Assembly (NCBI GenBank): GCA_014218235.1
Contig: CM024755.1
Coordinates: forward strand, 40,568,109 to 40,632,108
Direction of reading: 5' to 3'
DNA: 64,000 bases
Origin: Colocasia esculenta
Taxonomy: Eukaryota > Streptophyta > Magnoliopsida > Alismatales > Araceae
In this document: positions 21,701 through 32,771 of the stretch, one piece after another
Layout: every line of letters begins with the position of its first letter
Numbering within the stretch: position 1 is the stretch's first letter
Notes under the pieces: generated by a model
Databases searched by the model: none
What the model was told of the DNA's origin: nothing
What the model saw: the letters and a program-made list of their open reading frames with translations, nothing else
Translations under genes and position numbers: made by a program

Positions 21701-23990
21701 CAAGATCATCAACAGTTGCATAACTATGACCTCTCCTCATCAATTCCTTCAAGTAACTAAAATAAAAACAAAATAATATGAACAAAGTAATTTATAAGAT
21801 GGTATAAAATTGAATTTTCACATAAAAATTGAAACTTACAAGACTCTTAACCCAAAGAATGGATTCTCCTTCACATTGTCCTAATGTTTTTTGTAAATTT
21901 GTTGGTAGCCTCATATTAGGACATAAGACATTTGTCACTTGAACTTCATAATAATCTTCACCAAGAGGAATGCCATCCACAATTTTAATGGGATTTTGTT
22001 AAGAATTTTTCCTTCCGCCACACGATTATAAGCAAATCCAAGTAAATAACATGCATCCTATTACAAAAAATAGAAAAAATATGAGAACATTACTTCAATA
22101 AAATAATAACACTAAAATATTTCTTGAGAGAATTAGAATTAGAATCAACACACCTGTGCTTCTTGCTGAATAATATTGAAGGAAGCAAGTTGAACGTGTC
22201 ATGCATATAAAGAAAAATACAATCTTATGAATGCTAAAATAAAAATAATTAAATTCATAATAAATAATATTATTTTAAAAACATACATATGAAGGAAAAA
22301 CACAACTTCCAGCTGAAGAGCGTCCATTAAGAGAATGAAAGACATCATTTTCTTCACTTGATCTCTCATTCGAAACATGGTCACATTCATGATTAACCTA
22401 CATAAATAAAACATATGTCATCAAATAAACTAACATAGAATAAGGAACATAAAAATAATTGACAGATCTACATCTAAAACCATTAAAAAATTCAGCATGA
22501 TGAATACATACTTGCTGATTTCTTGTATTCATCACATTGCATAACTTTTCTTCCAAAGATTTGTAATGAGTTTCCATCTCAAACATTTTTTTCCTCATGA
22601 AAACAAACTCTTCTTCCATTTGTTGTACTCTTGGGCAGTTATGTTGAAATCATCCATGTTTATTTTTAGGACCATAAACATCTGTAGAACTGAAAAATGA
22701 GCCATAGCATCTAGGTTTACCAGGAAGTTCTTTTCCTAACACTTCCGAGAGAATTTCACTTTCTTTTGCATTTGCATTATTATCTGAGCCATCATTGGTT
22801 TGAGATGCTAATATATTATCTATCTCAACCTAATAAAATATTAGATGATGATAAAATAAAAAATTAGTGAGGAAAAATAAATAACAAAATAAATAAACAT
22901 ACAAATTTCTCAGCTACAACACTTGTAGATGGTTCTCCATTCTTCTTTGTATACATCATGTTAAAAGTTTGGATCAATGACATTTCTTGTCCCATCTTCT
23001 CCTCCTTCAATCATTCAAATAATAACATATTACAAAAACATCTATAGATAGAATTGTTTAAAGCTAAAAGACTTACATAATCCTGTTGTCTCTTGGCAAT
23101 ATTTTTGGCACCGTGGTAGAAATCAATTGTTGTTTTGCACGATTCTTCTTGTTGACTTATGATAATTTCTACATAAATGATGAAACAAGTAACTCATTAT
23201 GTGTACAAAAAAAGAACATTAAAAAATAAAAAATGCTCATAAAGAAATGATATATAACACATTTTACCTTTCCTTGTTCATTTTTTCAATGACGAACTAA
23301 GTTCTCCCATTGATCACTTTCCAAATACTGAAGAGGACATGGATTATCTCCATCAACTTTAAAGTATCATGATTTCAACCTTTCTTTATGATCCTTCCAC
23401 TTTTTAGAAATAGAAGCAATCACAAACTTCTCTTTTTCCGCATCAAATTCAAATTTGGACTACAAAAGAAGAACAACATTTTCATAGTCTAACATATCTA
23501 AAAAAATATAAAGAAGAAGGATAAGTGATTATTCAGAGTACCTTTACCAATTCTAAACATTCTTGAATATTTTGTTCAGAAATATATCTCCAATTAAAAA
23601 TATCGATAGGTAGCAATTGATCGTTTTGAGCAATACTACCAAGAAAATGTGCAAAATTTTCTAAATAGTTGCCAATGGCTTTGTTTAACCTATCAAAGTC
23701 AACTTTAAGCCATTGCCCAGGTGGCATGTTATATATATATCTCTTTTCAATGTAGGACCACGAGTTCTCTTACTAGAACCTGATATATCACAATGAGATG
23801 AAGTTAATGAATTTCCTTCGACTGAAAGTGAAGGCCCTTGTGTTGCATTTCCTACATGAGGTTCTGAAACTTGTATTGGAGGATTCGGATCATTAACAAC
23901 ATGAGAATGCATATGCTCCTCTTGTTCAAGAATCTGCCTCACTCTCCTACGAGTTAGTCTATATCTTTCCGCCATTTTCAAAATCTCCAC
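21700..23990 (-). pseudogene. H TNPA/Ptta-like transposase gene, exons with breaks
   Basis: Second transposase gene of the CACTA element. Exon 1 at 23990-23685 has ERYRLTRRRVRQILEQ; shifted frame 23727-23533 has PPGQWLKVDFDRLNKAIGNY and YISEQNIQECLELVK. Further pieces read FVIASISKKWKDHKERL (near 23420) and QEMSLIQTFNMMYTKKNGE (near 22960). These fit the plant Ptta/En/Spm transposase family (PF03004 type). A later exon at about 21980-21840 reads LGEDYYEVQVTNVLCPNMRLPT, resembling the TNP1/En/Spm C-terminal domain (PF03017 type). Intron-like AT-rich gaps separate the pieces. The frame change at about 23700 and an in-frame stop near 23370 suggest a broken gene. Exact splice sites are not resolved. 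Confidence 0.75.
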
Positions 23991-24074
23991 ATAAAGATAC
24001 CATTAAAATAATAATCATTCAAACATACAATTCAACAAAATGATATATTAAAAAATATGACATTTTTTAAAATA

Positions 24075-27000
24075 ATAAATAACAAGAATATGTAGAACTC
24101 AAAACATACCAAATCTCTGTTGGAGCAATGTCACTTCTTGAAATATCTACCTCCCCAATTTCTGCTAAAAGACTTTCAGCAATATTCTCATCATGTGTGG
24201 AGCTTGAAATTAATGTTTCAAAAACTTCATCTTGTGCTTTCTCTCCCATGGCATATGTATCTCATGGTTTTGTCATTACAACCACATGCCAAGGTTTTTC
24301 ACATGGATTTTCTATGTAAAAAACTTGTTGTATTTGAGAAGCAAAAACAAAAGGCTCTTCAGTACGTAAAAGACAATTAAGATTCACAAGGGTGAACCCA
24401 TGTTTATCTATTTTCATTCCATTCTCTTTATTGAAAATATTTATCCATACACACTTGAACACAAATATTTATAATTGACCATGATAGTCCAAACGTAGAA
24501 TATCCATGAGAACTCCATAATAAGACAATATCCCATGATTTTGAGTTTGTGCTGCTACAAGGACACCACTATTTTGGCATTTTCCTTTCTTATCCTGTTG
24601 TAGAGTACAAAATCTGTTTCCATTAATATCAAAGTTATTGTAGCATCGAACTCTACGAAGTGGACCTTTAGCCAGCCATCTAAGTAGTTTTGATACTTGT
24701 CCATCCAAAGTATCACATAATTCATGGACCTATGCATATAGACGAAATATTAATTGCATTACCATTTGTAACATAAAAGAATATAGTTCATATATATATA
24801 TATGCATAAAGTACTTACATGATTCTTAAACCATTGAGGAAACTGTTTAAAATGAAGATCATCAGTATCTTTGGGTCTGGCATCAACATTTCTAGCTTTA
24901 AGCTCATTAATGTGTTTCCTATATAATTGAAGTCGTCATGATATTAATATTATAAAATAACAAAAAATAGAATATAAAAATGATATAATTACTTACTCCA
25001 TATATGGCTTAAGAGCATCACAATTGAATAGAACATATCTACTAGCTTGTTGTAAAGTCTTGTCATCTAGTTCTTTCCATTTTCCTCCTTCAAGTGGACG
25101 ACCACCACATGTGAATATCTCAAACCCAGGAACAACTAGAGAAGATTTTTTTCCTTCAATTTGTTGCTGTTTTTCAACATTGTCAATGAGATATCTTGAG
25201 CAAATATTCATACACTCCTTTGCTAAATATCCCTCAGCAATTGATGCTTCTACATATCTTCTATTACGAACACATGATTTCAATGTCATAAGAAACCTAC
25301 ATAACATGGGTGAAGTTTATTTATTAAATATAATTTATAATAACAAAAGTGAAACACATGATAACATACTAAAGTGAAACACATACCTCTCAACAAAATA
25401 CATCCATCTATATTGAACAGGTCCCGCCAACTTAGCCTCTTCAGCTAAATGAATTGGCAAATGTACCATAACATCAAAAAATGATAGTGGAGAAATTTTC
25501 TCCATGTTACATAGTATTTCAGCAATATCAGAATCCATTCTTGATAACATCTCCACATCCAATTCCTTTGAGCACAAATTTCTAAAGTATAAAGATAAAC
25601 CAGTCAAAACAGAAAGAACTTGTGTTGGCAGCACTTTTCTTAAGGCTATTGTAACAATTGTTGCATCAAAATATGACAATCATGACTTTTCAACCCAATT
25701 ACTTTCCTTGCCTCAACTTGTACACACTGTGAGATATTAGAACCATATCCTCTTGGGACTTTCACACATTTCAACACCTTGAGAAAGTCTCGCATCTCTT
25801 TTTTTGCCAATGTAAAACATGCAGGTGGTAGAAAGTTTTTTGTAGATGTGTCTTTTTGATATGGATGAAGTGACACCCTTATGTTCATTGCTTGTAGATC
25901 TAGTCGAGCATTCAAATGATCTTTTGATCTTCCATCTGTAAGCAACAAAGTATACAACAAACTCTCACATATTTTTTTTTTCTATATGCATTACATCTAA
26001 ATTATGTCGCAGCAGCAAGGTTTTCCAATATGGTAACTAAAAAAAAATACTTCTTTTTCTCCATCCAGTCTTCTTCTGCCAATCAGACATTCCAACTACC
26101 CGCTCAAAAATATTCAAGTGATCTATCACATCATGACCATATGGCCTTTTAGGTCGCTCTCTAACTTCAACCTTTCCATTAAAAGCAGAACATTGAGTGC
26201 GAAATTTATGATTTGGCTTAAGAAAGCGACGCTGATTAATATAACAATGTTTTCCAGAATGTTTCAACCATAAACCTTTAGTCTCTTCATTACAAATTGG
26301 ACAAGCCTTCTCTCCTTTGGTACTCCACCTAGACAAATACGCATATCCAGGAAAGTCACTAATTGTCCATAATATGGCAGCGTGTAATGTAAATGTCCTT
26401 TTTCTTGCAGCATCATAAGTGCTCACACCATCACCCCATAATAATTGCAATTCTTTGATTAGAGGCTGAAGGTACACATCAATCTTCATTCCTAGAGATA
26501 ACTCACCGGGTATAATAGAAGACAAAATCAAATTTGATTCTTTCATGCACATCCATGGCGATAGATTATAAGAAATTAAAACAACAGACCATATGCTATA
26601 AGTACTAGACATTGTTCTGAATGGGTTGAACCCATCACTTGCCAAACCAAGTCTGACATTACGAGCCTCTGAAGAAAAATTGGGATATTGGCGATCAAAA
26701 TCTTGCCAAACTAGAGAATTAGCTGGATGCCTTAACTTGCCATCATTGTTTCGTTCTTCTGCATGCCATGTCATGTAGGAAGCTATTTTTGAAGACATAT
26801 ATAACCTTTGAAGTCGTGGTATTAATGGAAAATACCGTAACACCTTTTTGGAAGTTTTCTTCCCTTCTTGAACTTCCCATCTTGATGAACCACATTTTGC
26901 ACACTTCTCTAAACTTTCGGAGTTGGTTCCATTCCAAAATAACATACAATGATTTTCACATGCATCTATTTTTTCATAAACAAGTCCCAGATCTTTTATC

Positions 27001-27605
27001 AACTTCCTCGCCTGATAGAAACTTTCAGGTATTTGATTAAGATCTGGAAATGCATCCTGTAAAAGCTCAAGTAATGCAGTGACAGACACATCAGACCACC
27101 CATACAAAGATTTAATGTTAAATAATTTAACAAGAAATGATAACTTGCTATATCTCTTACACTCCGGATATAACTCCTTTTCAGCATCTGCCAATAGTTT
27201 ATAAAATTTTTCTGCATCAGGACCCATGTTGTCTTCAGTCATATTATGTTCTTCCATCTTTCCTTGATGGATGGACGGCATGCCGAAAGCATCATGAAGC
27301 ATTCCGAACATATCATCACAAACGGATGTCTCTTTATTGCTAGATGATGCAATATTACATGTAGATGAAGATCTTTTCTCCCCATGAAATGTCCATGTAG
27401 TGTAAGATAACATCATACCATGGTGCAACAAATGACCAGTAACTTCACTTGGAGGAAGTGACAAAGAATTGCAACATCTTTTGCAAGGGCATCTAATCAC
27501 TTTGTTTGAACCAGCATGTGCAATAGCCACTTTTAAGAATTCAATCACCCCATCTAGATATTCTGCGCCAGAACGTGGTTTTTCTATCCAACTTCTGTCC
27601 ATCAT
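24075..27605 (-). pseudogene. H TNPD-like transposase gene (Transposase_21)
   Basis: Large catalytic CACTA transposase. The first exon starts at MMDRSWIEKPRSGAEYLDG (ATG at 27605) with the transposase-associated Cys domain (CPCKRCCN). The Transposase_21 domain follows (VWQDFDRQYPNFSSEARNVR, LGLASDGFNPF, LLWGDGV, GYAYLSRWSTKGEKACPICN). It ends in a TAG at 26037 where Glu is expected, and downstream HNLDVMHI is followed by a frame loss at a ten-A run near 25972. Later pieces have DUF4218-like LPIHLAEEAKLAGPVQYRWMYFVER (25390-25480) and SIAEGYLAKECMNICSRY, and a DUF4216-like part (24470-24710) reaching AEIGEVDISRSD. Another stop is at 24469. Domain order is complete, but several lesions make it a pseudogene. 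Confidence 0.88.
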
Positions 27606-27670
27606 ATCACTGAAGTAAGAGTATACATTAAGTGATTTTTCAGAATTCAGTGGTATAGGGTAAAATTTAA

Positions 27671-27678
27671 GATAGACG

Positions 27679-27709
<31 letters not shown>

Positions 27710-27733
27710 AGAGAGAGAGAGAGAAAGAGAGAC
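27671..27733. repeat. (GA)n microsatellite in H
   Basis: GAGAGA run of about 60 bp just upstream of the TNPD start codon on the - strand (5' leader position). Confidence 0.9.
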
Positions 27734-27839
27734 ATATAGCAGAAATATGCATATAGTAAAGAGCAGAAATATGCATGTTAGATAGATAGAATTTAGGGGT
27801 ATAGGATGTTTTCATAATTGAGGGACTAACAAGAAATAT

Positions 27840-29000
27840 GTATATTTCTTTTTATTTTCATTTTTTAATCTTATTCGTGTCACACATGATATTCAGTTGC
27901 TGTAATTTTGGTATTACTGCTAACATTTTGATGACGTTGTATGACCATGTTTTTGTTCATATAGCAAAAGAATCTATTATCATTACAAGTTTACTATTGA
28001 TCTACTTTTGTATTAAAATATAAAAACTTAATTTCAGAAAGTCCCAAGAAGAGACCTAGTTTCAGAATGCACTAAATCCACTTCAGTAGGGCTCACACAC
28101 CATGGAGGATTAGCTAGCTACACTGGTGTGTGTGAGGGACACAGTAAAAGCAGTAATACATACTACTATGTGTGTGTGTGATCACATGCATAGGAAGCAA
28201 CTAGTAGATGACAAGGTGATGAGCATATTTTTATGTGATTGATATAGAATGGTAAAATAATGTATAATACTCTGTCACTCTATGGACTGTTCAAAACAAG
28301 TCCACCATCATTTCTTGTCTAATACTCTGTCACTCTATATGGACTAATCTGTTGGGAGAGGTTATTTTTAGATCCTATAACAATAAGGGTTATGATCAGT
28401 CATAGGTGATTTTGATTAGAATGGGTAGATTGGCTAATAATGTATAATATTTTGGGCTTCTCATGAGACTGCAAACTTTTTTTCTGTTAAGAACAGTAAT
28501 AGGGTACAAGAAGAATGAGACAAACATGCAACCATAATGATACTGATTGAATGAGACAAACATGCAGCCAAAAGTGCACTGAGATGGCACTTAATTGTAG
28601 CCGAATTCATAGGTTTTGGGTATCCTCTTGGATGGGGCAGACTGCACAGCTCACACTGTTGGCACCAAGAAAAGAGATGAGGATGGGTTGTGGTTGCAGC
28701 TCCAAACAGTTGTACTCTCTGTTCTAAGCATCATATATATATGTACATGGTCAATACACTGAACTCTACATAGGTCAATGTCTCCCATACCCAACATTGT
28801 CAATACACTGAACCAGTGAAATATTTTTTGCAAAAAAAATCTTACAATAAGTCTCCTCTTGTAATAAATATTTATCTTTCTAAAATTTTGGAATTGGTGG
28901 TGTTCTCTACAAGAAGATCTATTCACCATTAGCCATCTCTGCAGCTGACAGTAATTCCTTGGTGAGAGGATGAGGGGATTCATAAGCATTGTAGGTGCTC
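27840..29000. other. H 5' non-coding region, no gene seen
   Basis: AT-rich DNA upstream of TNPD. The only structure I see is a direct repeat of AATACTCTGTCACTCTAT at about 28264 and 28320. No protein similarity is recognised. Confidence 0.6.
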
Positions 29001-29696
29001 CTCTCTCATGTTCCCCTCTGGTTTAATCCATCTATCCCACCCGAAGTACAACACAGTCTCTGGTCGTCCCACTCACATGCTGCACAGGCAGAGGAGAAAC
29101 TCAAATACTTTTTTTTCCCTTTTCCATTTTTTTTAGTTTTACCCACCTGCTCTACATCTTTCCCTCTGTTCTTCCTCCATCATGTGACCTCCTGTGAGCA
29201 TATCCCCCAACATTATTGTCACAATCCACACAAATCCCAACAACTTCTTCCCCTACCCACCCTCATGGCCTTGCAATTCCCCCAGCCAACTCCCCTGCCA
29301 AGTAGGTAAACCCCTGCCTCCCCCCCCCCCCCCCAAAACCCTAGACCGAAGAACTCCCCCTTGCCAATCGAAAAAATCGCAACCCCCCCCCCCCAACCAT
29401 GGATAGGCGAACTCTCTCCCCCTACCAACCGGTGAAATCCCACTCCCCCCCTTATGCGACTGTGACCGCTCCACAATGTGCGACTGAAGACCCCACATAC
29501 GGCATGCACAAAGACAAAGAAAGATAGAGAACGAGAGCTTACCTGTGGGAGATCGCTTTTCCCTCATCTTCACCTCCGATCGTCGTTGACAGAGATGGTA
29601 GAAGCCTCCCTCACTGATGGCGGGGATGAAAGCACTCCTCCTCAGCGGCGGAAAGGCAAGGTGCTTCGGCGGACGCTGGTGGTGGCAACGACGATG

Positions 29697-29960
29697 GCAA
29701 GGAGCTCTTGTGCATGGCTGCTCCTTTGGCGATGGCAAATTGCCCCTTCGTCCGGCGATGGAGATGAAGACTGTGCGACCAGTAGCTAGGGCATCGACTC
29801 CACCGAGATTTTGGGATTTGAGGGGCAACAGCGAGGGCAAGGAGCTCCTGTGCGTGGCTGCTCCTCTGGCAATGGCAAATCGCCCCTTCGTTTGGCGATG
29901 GAGATGAAGACTGCATGATCAGCAGCTAGGGCATCGACTCCACCGAGATTTTGGGGTTTA
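29697..29960. repeat. Tandem duplication of 124 bp (period 140) in H
   Basis: Copies at 29697-29820 and 29837-29960, both running from GCAAGGAGCTC to GAGATTTTGGG(A/G), with about a dozen differences. They lie in GC-rich DNA near the 5' end of the CACTA element, with two poly-C runs nearby (about 29318-29334 and 29379-29392). Possibly captured sequence, but I recognise no gene. Confidence 0.85.
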
Positions 29961-29984
29961 GGGGGGGGGGGAGATTTTATATAT

Positions 29985-30182
29985 CTAAAAAAAGGCAAAC
30001 CATAAAAGTGCCTTCTCTTTTTTAACCTTGTTAAGGAAGAAATTTTAGTTTTGCCTTTAGTATTTCACAAATAAGGAGTTCATAAGGCAAACATAAATAT
30101 CTGCCTTCTAATTTTCTAGTTATAAGGTAGTTTTATTTCTGCCTTTTATTTTCTACCTTATATGTCTCTTTTTCTAATAGTG
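29985..30182. repeat. Right subterminal repeat region of H
   Basis: AAGGCA/TGCCTT motifs in both orientations up to the terminus ending CTAATAGTG, mirroring the left end. Confidence 0.83.
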
Positions 30183-32771
30183 AATGGAAGAGGAAAAGTG
30201 TTAGGTTGTGGAACAGTAGGAACAAATGAAAAGGATTTAATAGAAGATGTTATGTATGTTGAAGAATTAAAACACAATCTCCTTAGTATCAGTCAACTTT
30301 GTGACAAAGGTCACTTGGTAAAGTTTCATAATGATAAATGTATTATTCAAAAAGATGAAAAAACAATCTTTGAAGCTCAAAGAGTTAAGAATTTGTATAC
30401 CTTACAACTGGCAGAACTGAAAGAAGTTGATTTGTGCCTTGAAACTACTAAGAATGAAGAGACTGATTTATGGCATAGAAGGCTAGGACATGCAAGCACT
30501 TCAGTGATTAAGAGATTAATCAAACATGATCTAGTTGAAGGTCTTCCAAAGCTGAAATGAAGAAATCTAGAATCTGTACAACTTGTGCAAAAGGAAAGCA
30601 AAGAAAAATATCATTTCAGTCCAAGACATTGGTGACTACCTCCAAACCATTGGAACTTATTCACATGGATTTGTTTGGACCTATAAGAACAGTAAGTCTT
30701 GGAGGAAAGGTATATGGCTATGTAATTGTGGATGATTATTCAAGATATACTTGGGTATCATTTTTGGAAGCCAAATCAGAAACCTTTTCAACTTTTCTAA
30801 AATTTAGAAAATTAGTATAGAAGAACCAGAAATATCAGATAATCAATATTAGATCTAATCATGGTGGAGAATTCAATAATGAAGAGTTTGTCAGATTCTG
30901 TGAAGAAAATGACATAGAATATAACTTCTCTGCACCAAGAACACCTCAACAAAATGTAGTAGAAATGAAAAATAGAACACTGCTGGATATGTCCAGAACA
31001 ATGCTTATAGAATATAATTTACCAAGATACTTCTGGGTAGAGGCAGTCAACACAGCCTGCTACATCATCAACAGATGCATGATCGGACCAATTCTGAAGA
31101 AGACACCTTATGAGCTATACAAGGAGAAAAAACCAAACATCAGTCACCTTCGACCCTTTGGTTGTAAGTGTTTCATTTTGAATAATGGTAAAGATAATTT
31201 ATAAAAAATAGATGCTAAAAGTGATGAAGGCTTTCTACTAGGATATATTTAAAAATCTAGAGGATACAAAGTATTCGATAGAAGAGCTTTAACTAAAGAA
31301 CAATCAATTCATATTTTATTTAATGAAATTAATCCTTCTATTAAGAAAATAGAAGAAGAAGAAAAGGATGTTGTTGAAGAATTGTGCAGGGATCTGGAAT
31401 AGACTTCTCTTGAAGAAAAGAGGAAGACAAGGAAGATCCACCAATAGAAGAACTTTAGCAACAAGTAGAAGCACATGAAGGACTACCTAAAGAACTGAGG
31501 TATCACAAAGATCATCCAAAAGAAAATATCATAGGTAATCCTCAAGATAGGGTAAGAACAAGAGGTATGAATGTTTCCTGTAATTACACTGCATTTGTTT
31601 CTCAGATTGAGCCTAGGACAATCAATGATGCACTGACAGATGAATCTTGATCCTAGCTATGCAAAAGGAACTTAACCAGTTCCAACGCAGTCAGGTCTAG
31701 ACTCTTGTGCCTAGACCTTCCGACCATCCAATTATTAGGACCATATGAGTTTTTAGAAACAAAATGGATGAATCAGAAGTGATCACCAGGAATAAGGCTA
31801 AACTGGTAGCACAAGGATATTTCCAAGAAGAATGCACTGATTTTGATGAAACATATGCTCTAATTTCTAGATTAGAGGCAATCATAATTCTATTAGCTTA
31901 TGCATGTTCTCTTAATATCAATTTTTATTAGATGGATGTTAAAAGTGTTTTTCTGAATGGTTTCATAAAAGAAGAAGTTTATGTTGAGCAACCACCTAGT
32001 TTTGAAGATACTAAGTATCCAAATCATGTTTTTCGTTTAAAGAAAGCACTATATGGTTTGAAACAAGCTCCAAGGGCTTGGTATGAAGGACTAAGTGCCT
32101 TATCTTATATCACATGATTTCTCAAGAGGTAAAGTAGATAGCACTCTATTTATTAAGAAAATTTCCGAAGGGATTCTGATTATACAAATATATGTTGATG
32201 ATATTATCTTTGGTTCTACAAATGAGTCACTCTACAAATTATTTGAACACCTTATGCAAAGTGAATTTGAAATGAGTATGATGGGTGAGCTCAATTATTT
32301 TCTTGGCTTGCAGATCAAGCAAACCAAGGAAGGCACTCACATTTGTCAAACCAAGTACATTTCAGATTTACTTTCTAAATATGGTTTTGACAAGTGTAAG
32401 CCCTTAGGAACACCCATGAGCTCAGGAATTAAGTTAGATAGTGATCCAATTGATAAGAAAGTAGATCAAAAGATTTATAGAGGCATGATTGGGTCATTAC
32501 TCTATCTTACTACTAGTAGACCAAATATAATGTTCAGTGTATGTTTGTGTGCCAGATTTCAAACTGACCCTAAAAAATCTCATGTTAATGTTGTTAAAAG
32601 AATCTTTAGATATATTATGAATACAAGTAAATTGGGTTTATGGTATCCTAAATGTTTTGAATTTAATTTGCTTGGATATAGTGATGCTAACTACACTCGA
32701 TGCAAAATAGACAGAAAAAACATCAGTGGCACTTGTCAATTTCTTGGAGGATGTCTAATTTTCTGGTCTTC
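30183..32771 (+). pseudogene. pol: Copia D pol: protease end, integrase, RT, RNase H start
   Basis: Continues D's pol after H. Visible: LLSISQLCDKGH, integrase zinc region (WHRRLGHAS...CTTCAKGK), core (HMDLFGP, RSNHGGEF with Asn for the catalytic Asp, QQNVVEMKN with Met in place of the usual Arg after Glu), RT (MDVKSVFLNGFIKEEVYVEQ, IYVDDIIFGST) and RNase H start (YSDANYTRCKIDRK). Stops and frame changes occur near 30558, 30818, 31202, 31250, 31400-31700 and 32115. The coding sequence ends at GGCLIFWSS, where element I is inserted, and resumes at 44194. The integrase catalytic substitution alone would disable it. Confidence 0.9.

Larger units (their letters stand above)
20865..30182 (-). mobile_element. 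CACTA (En/Spm) transposon H, 9.3 kb
   Basis: Flanked by the 3 bp target copy AAT (20862-20864, 30183-30185). The right end, read inward on the - strand, is CACTATTAGAAA; the left end is CATTAGTAGAAA. Both are one change from CACTAGTAGAAA, a usual plant CACTA terminus. Subterminal regions at both ends are full of AAGGCA/TGCCTT motifs in both orientations. Two transposase genes lie on the - strand: a TNPD-like one (24075-27605) and a TNPA/Ptta-like one (about 21700-23990). Both are damaged, so the copy is probably immobile by itself. Confidence 0.93.

Noticed and set aside
29253..29998. Overlapping open frames near the CACTA 5' end
   Set aside because: Produced by GC-rich tandem duplication; frames on both strands and no known domain.
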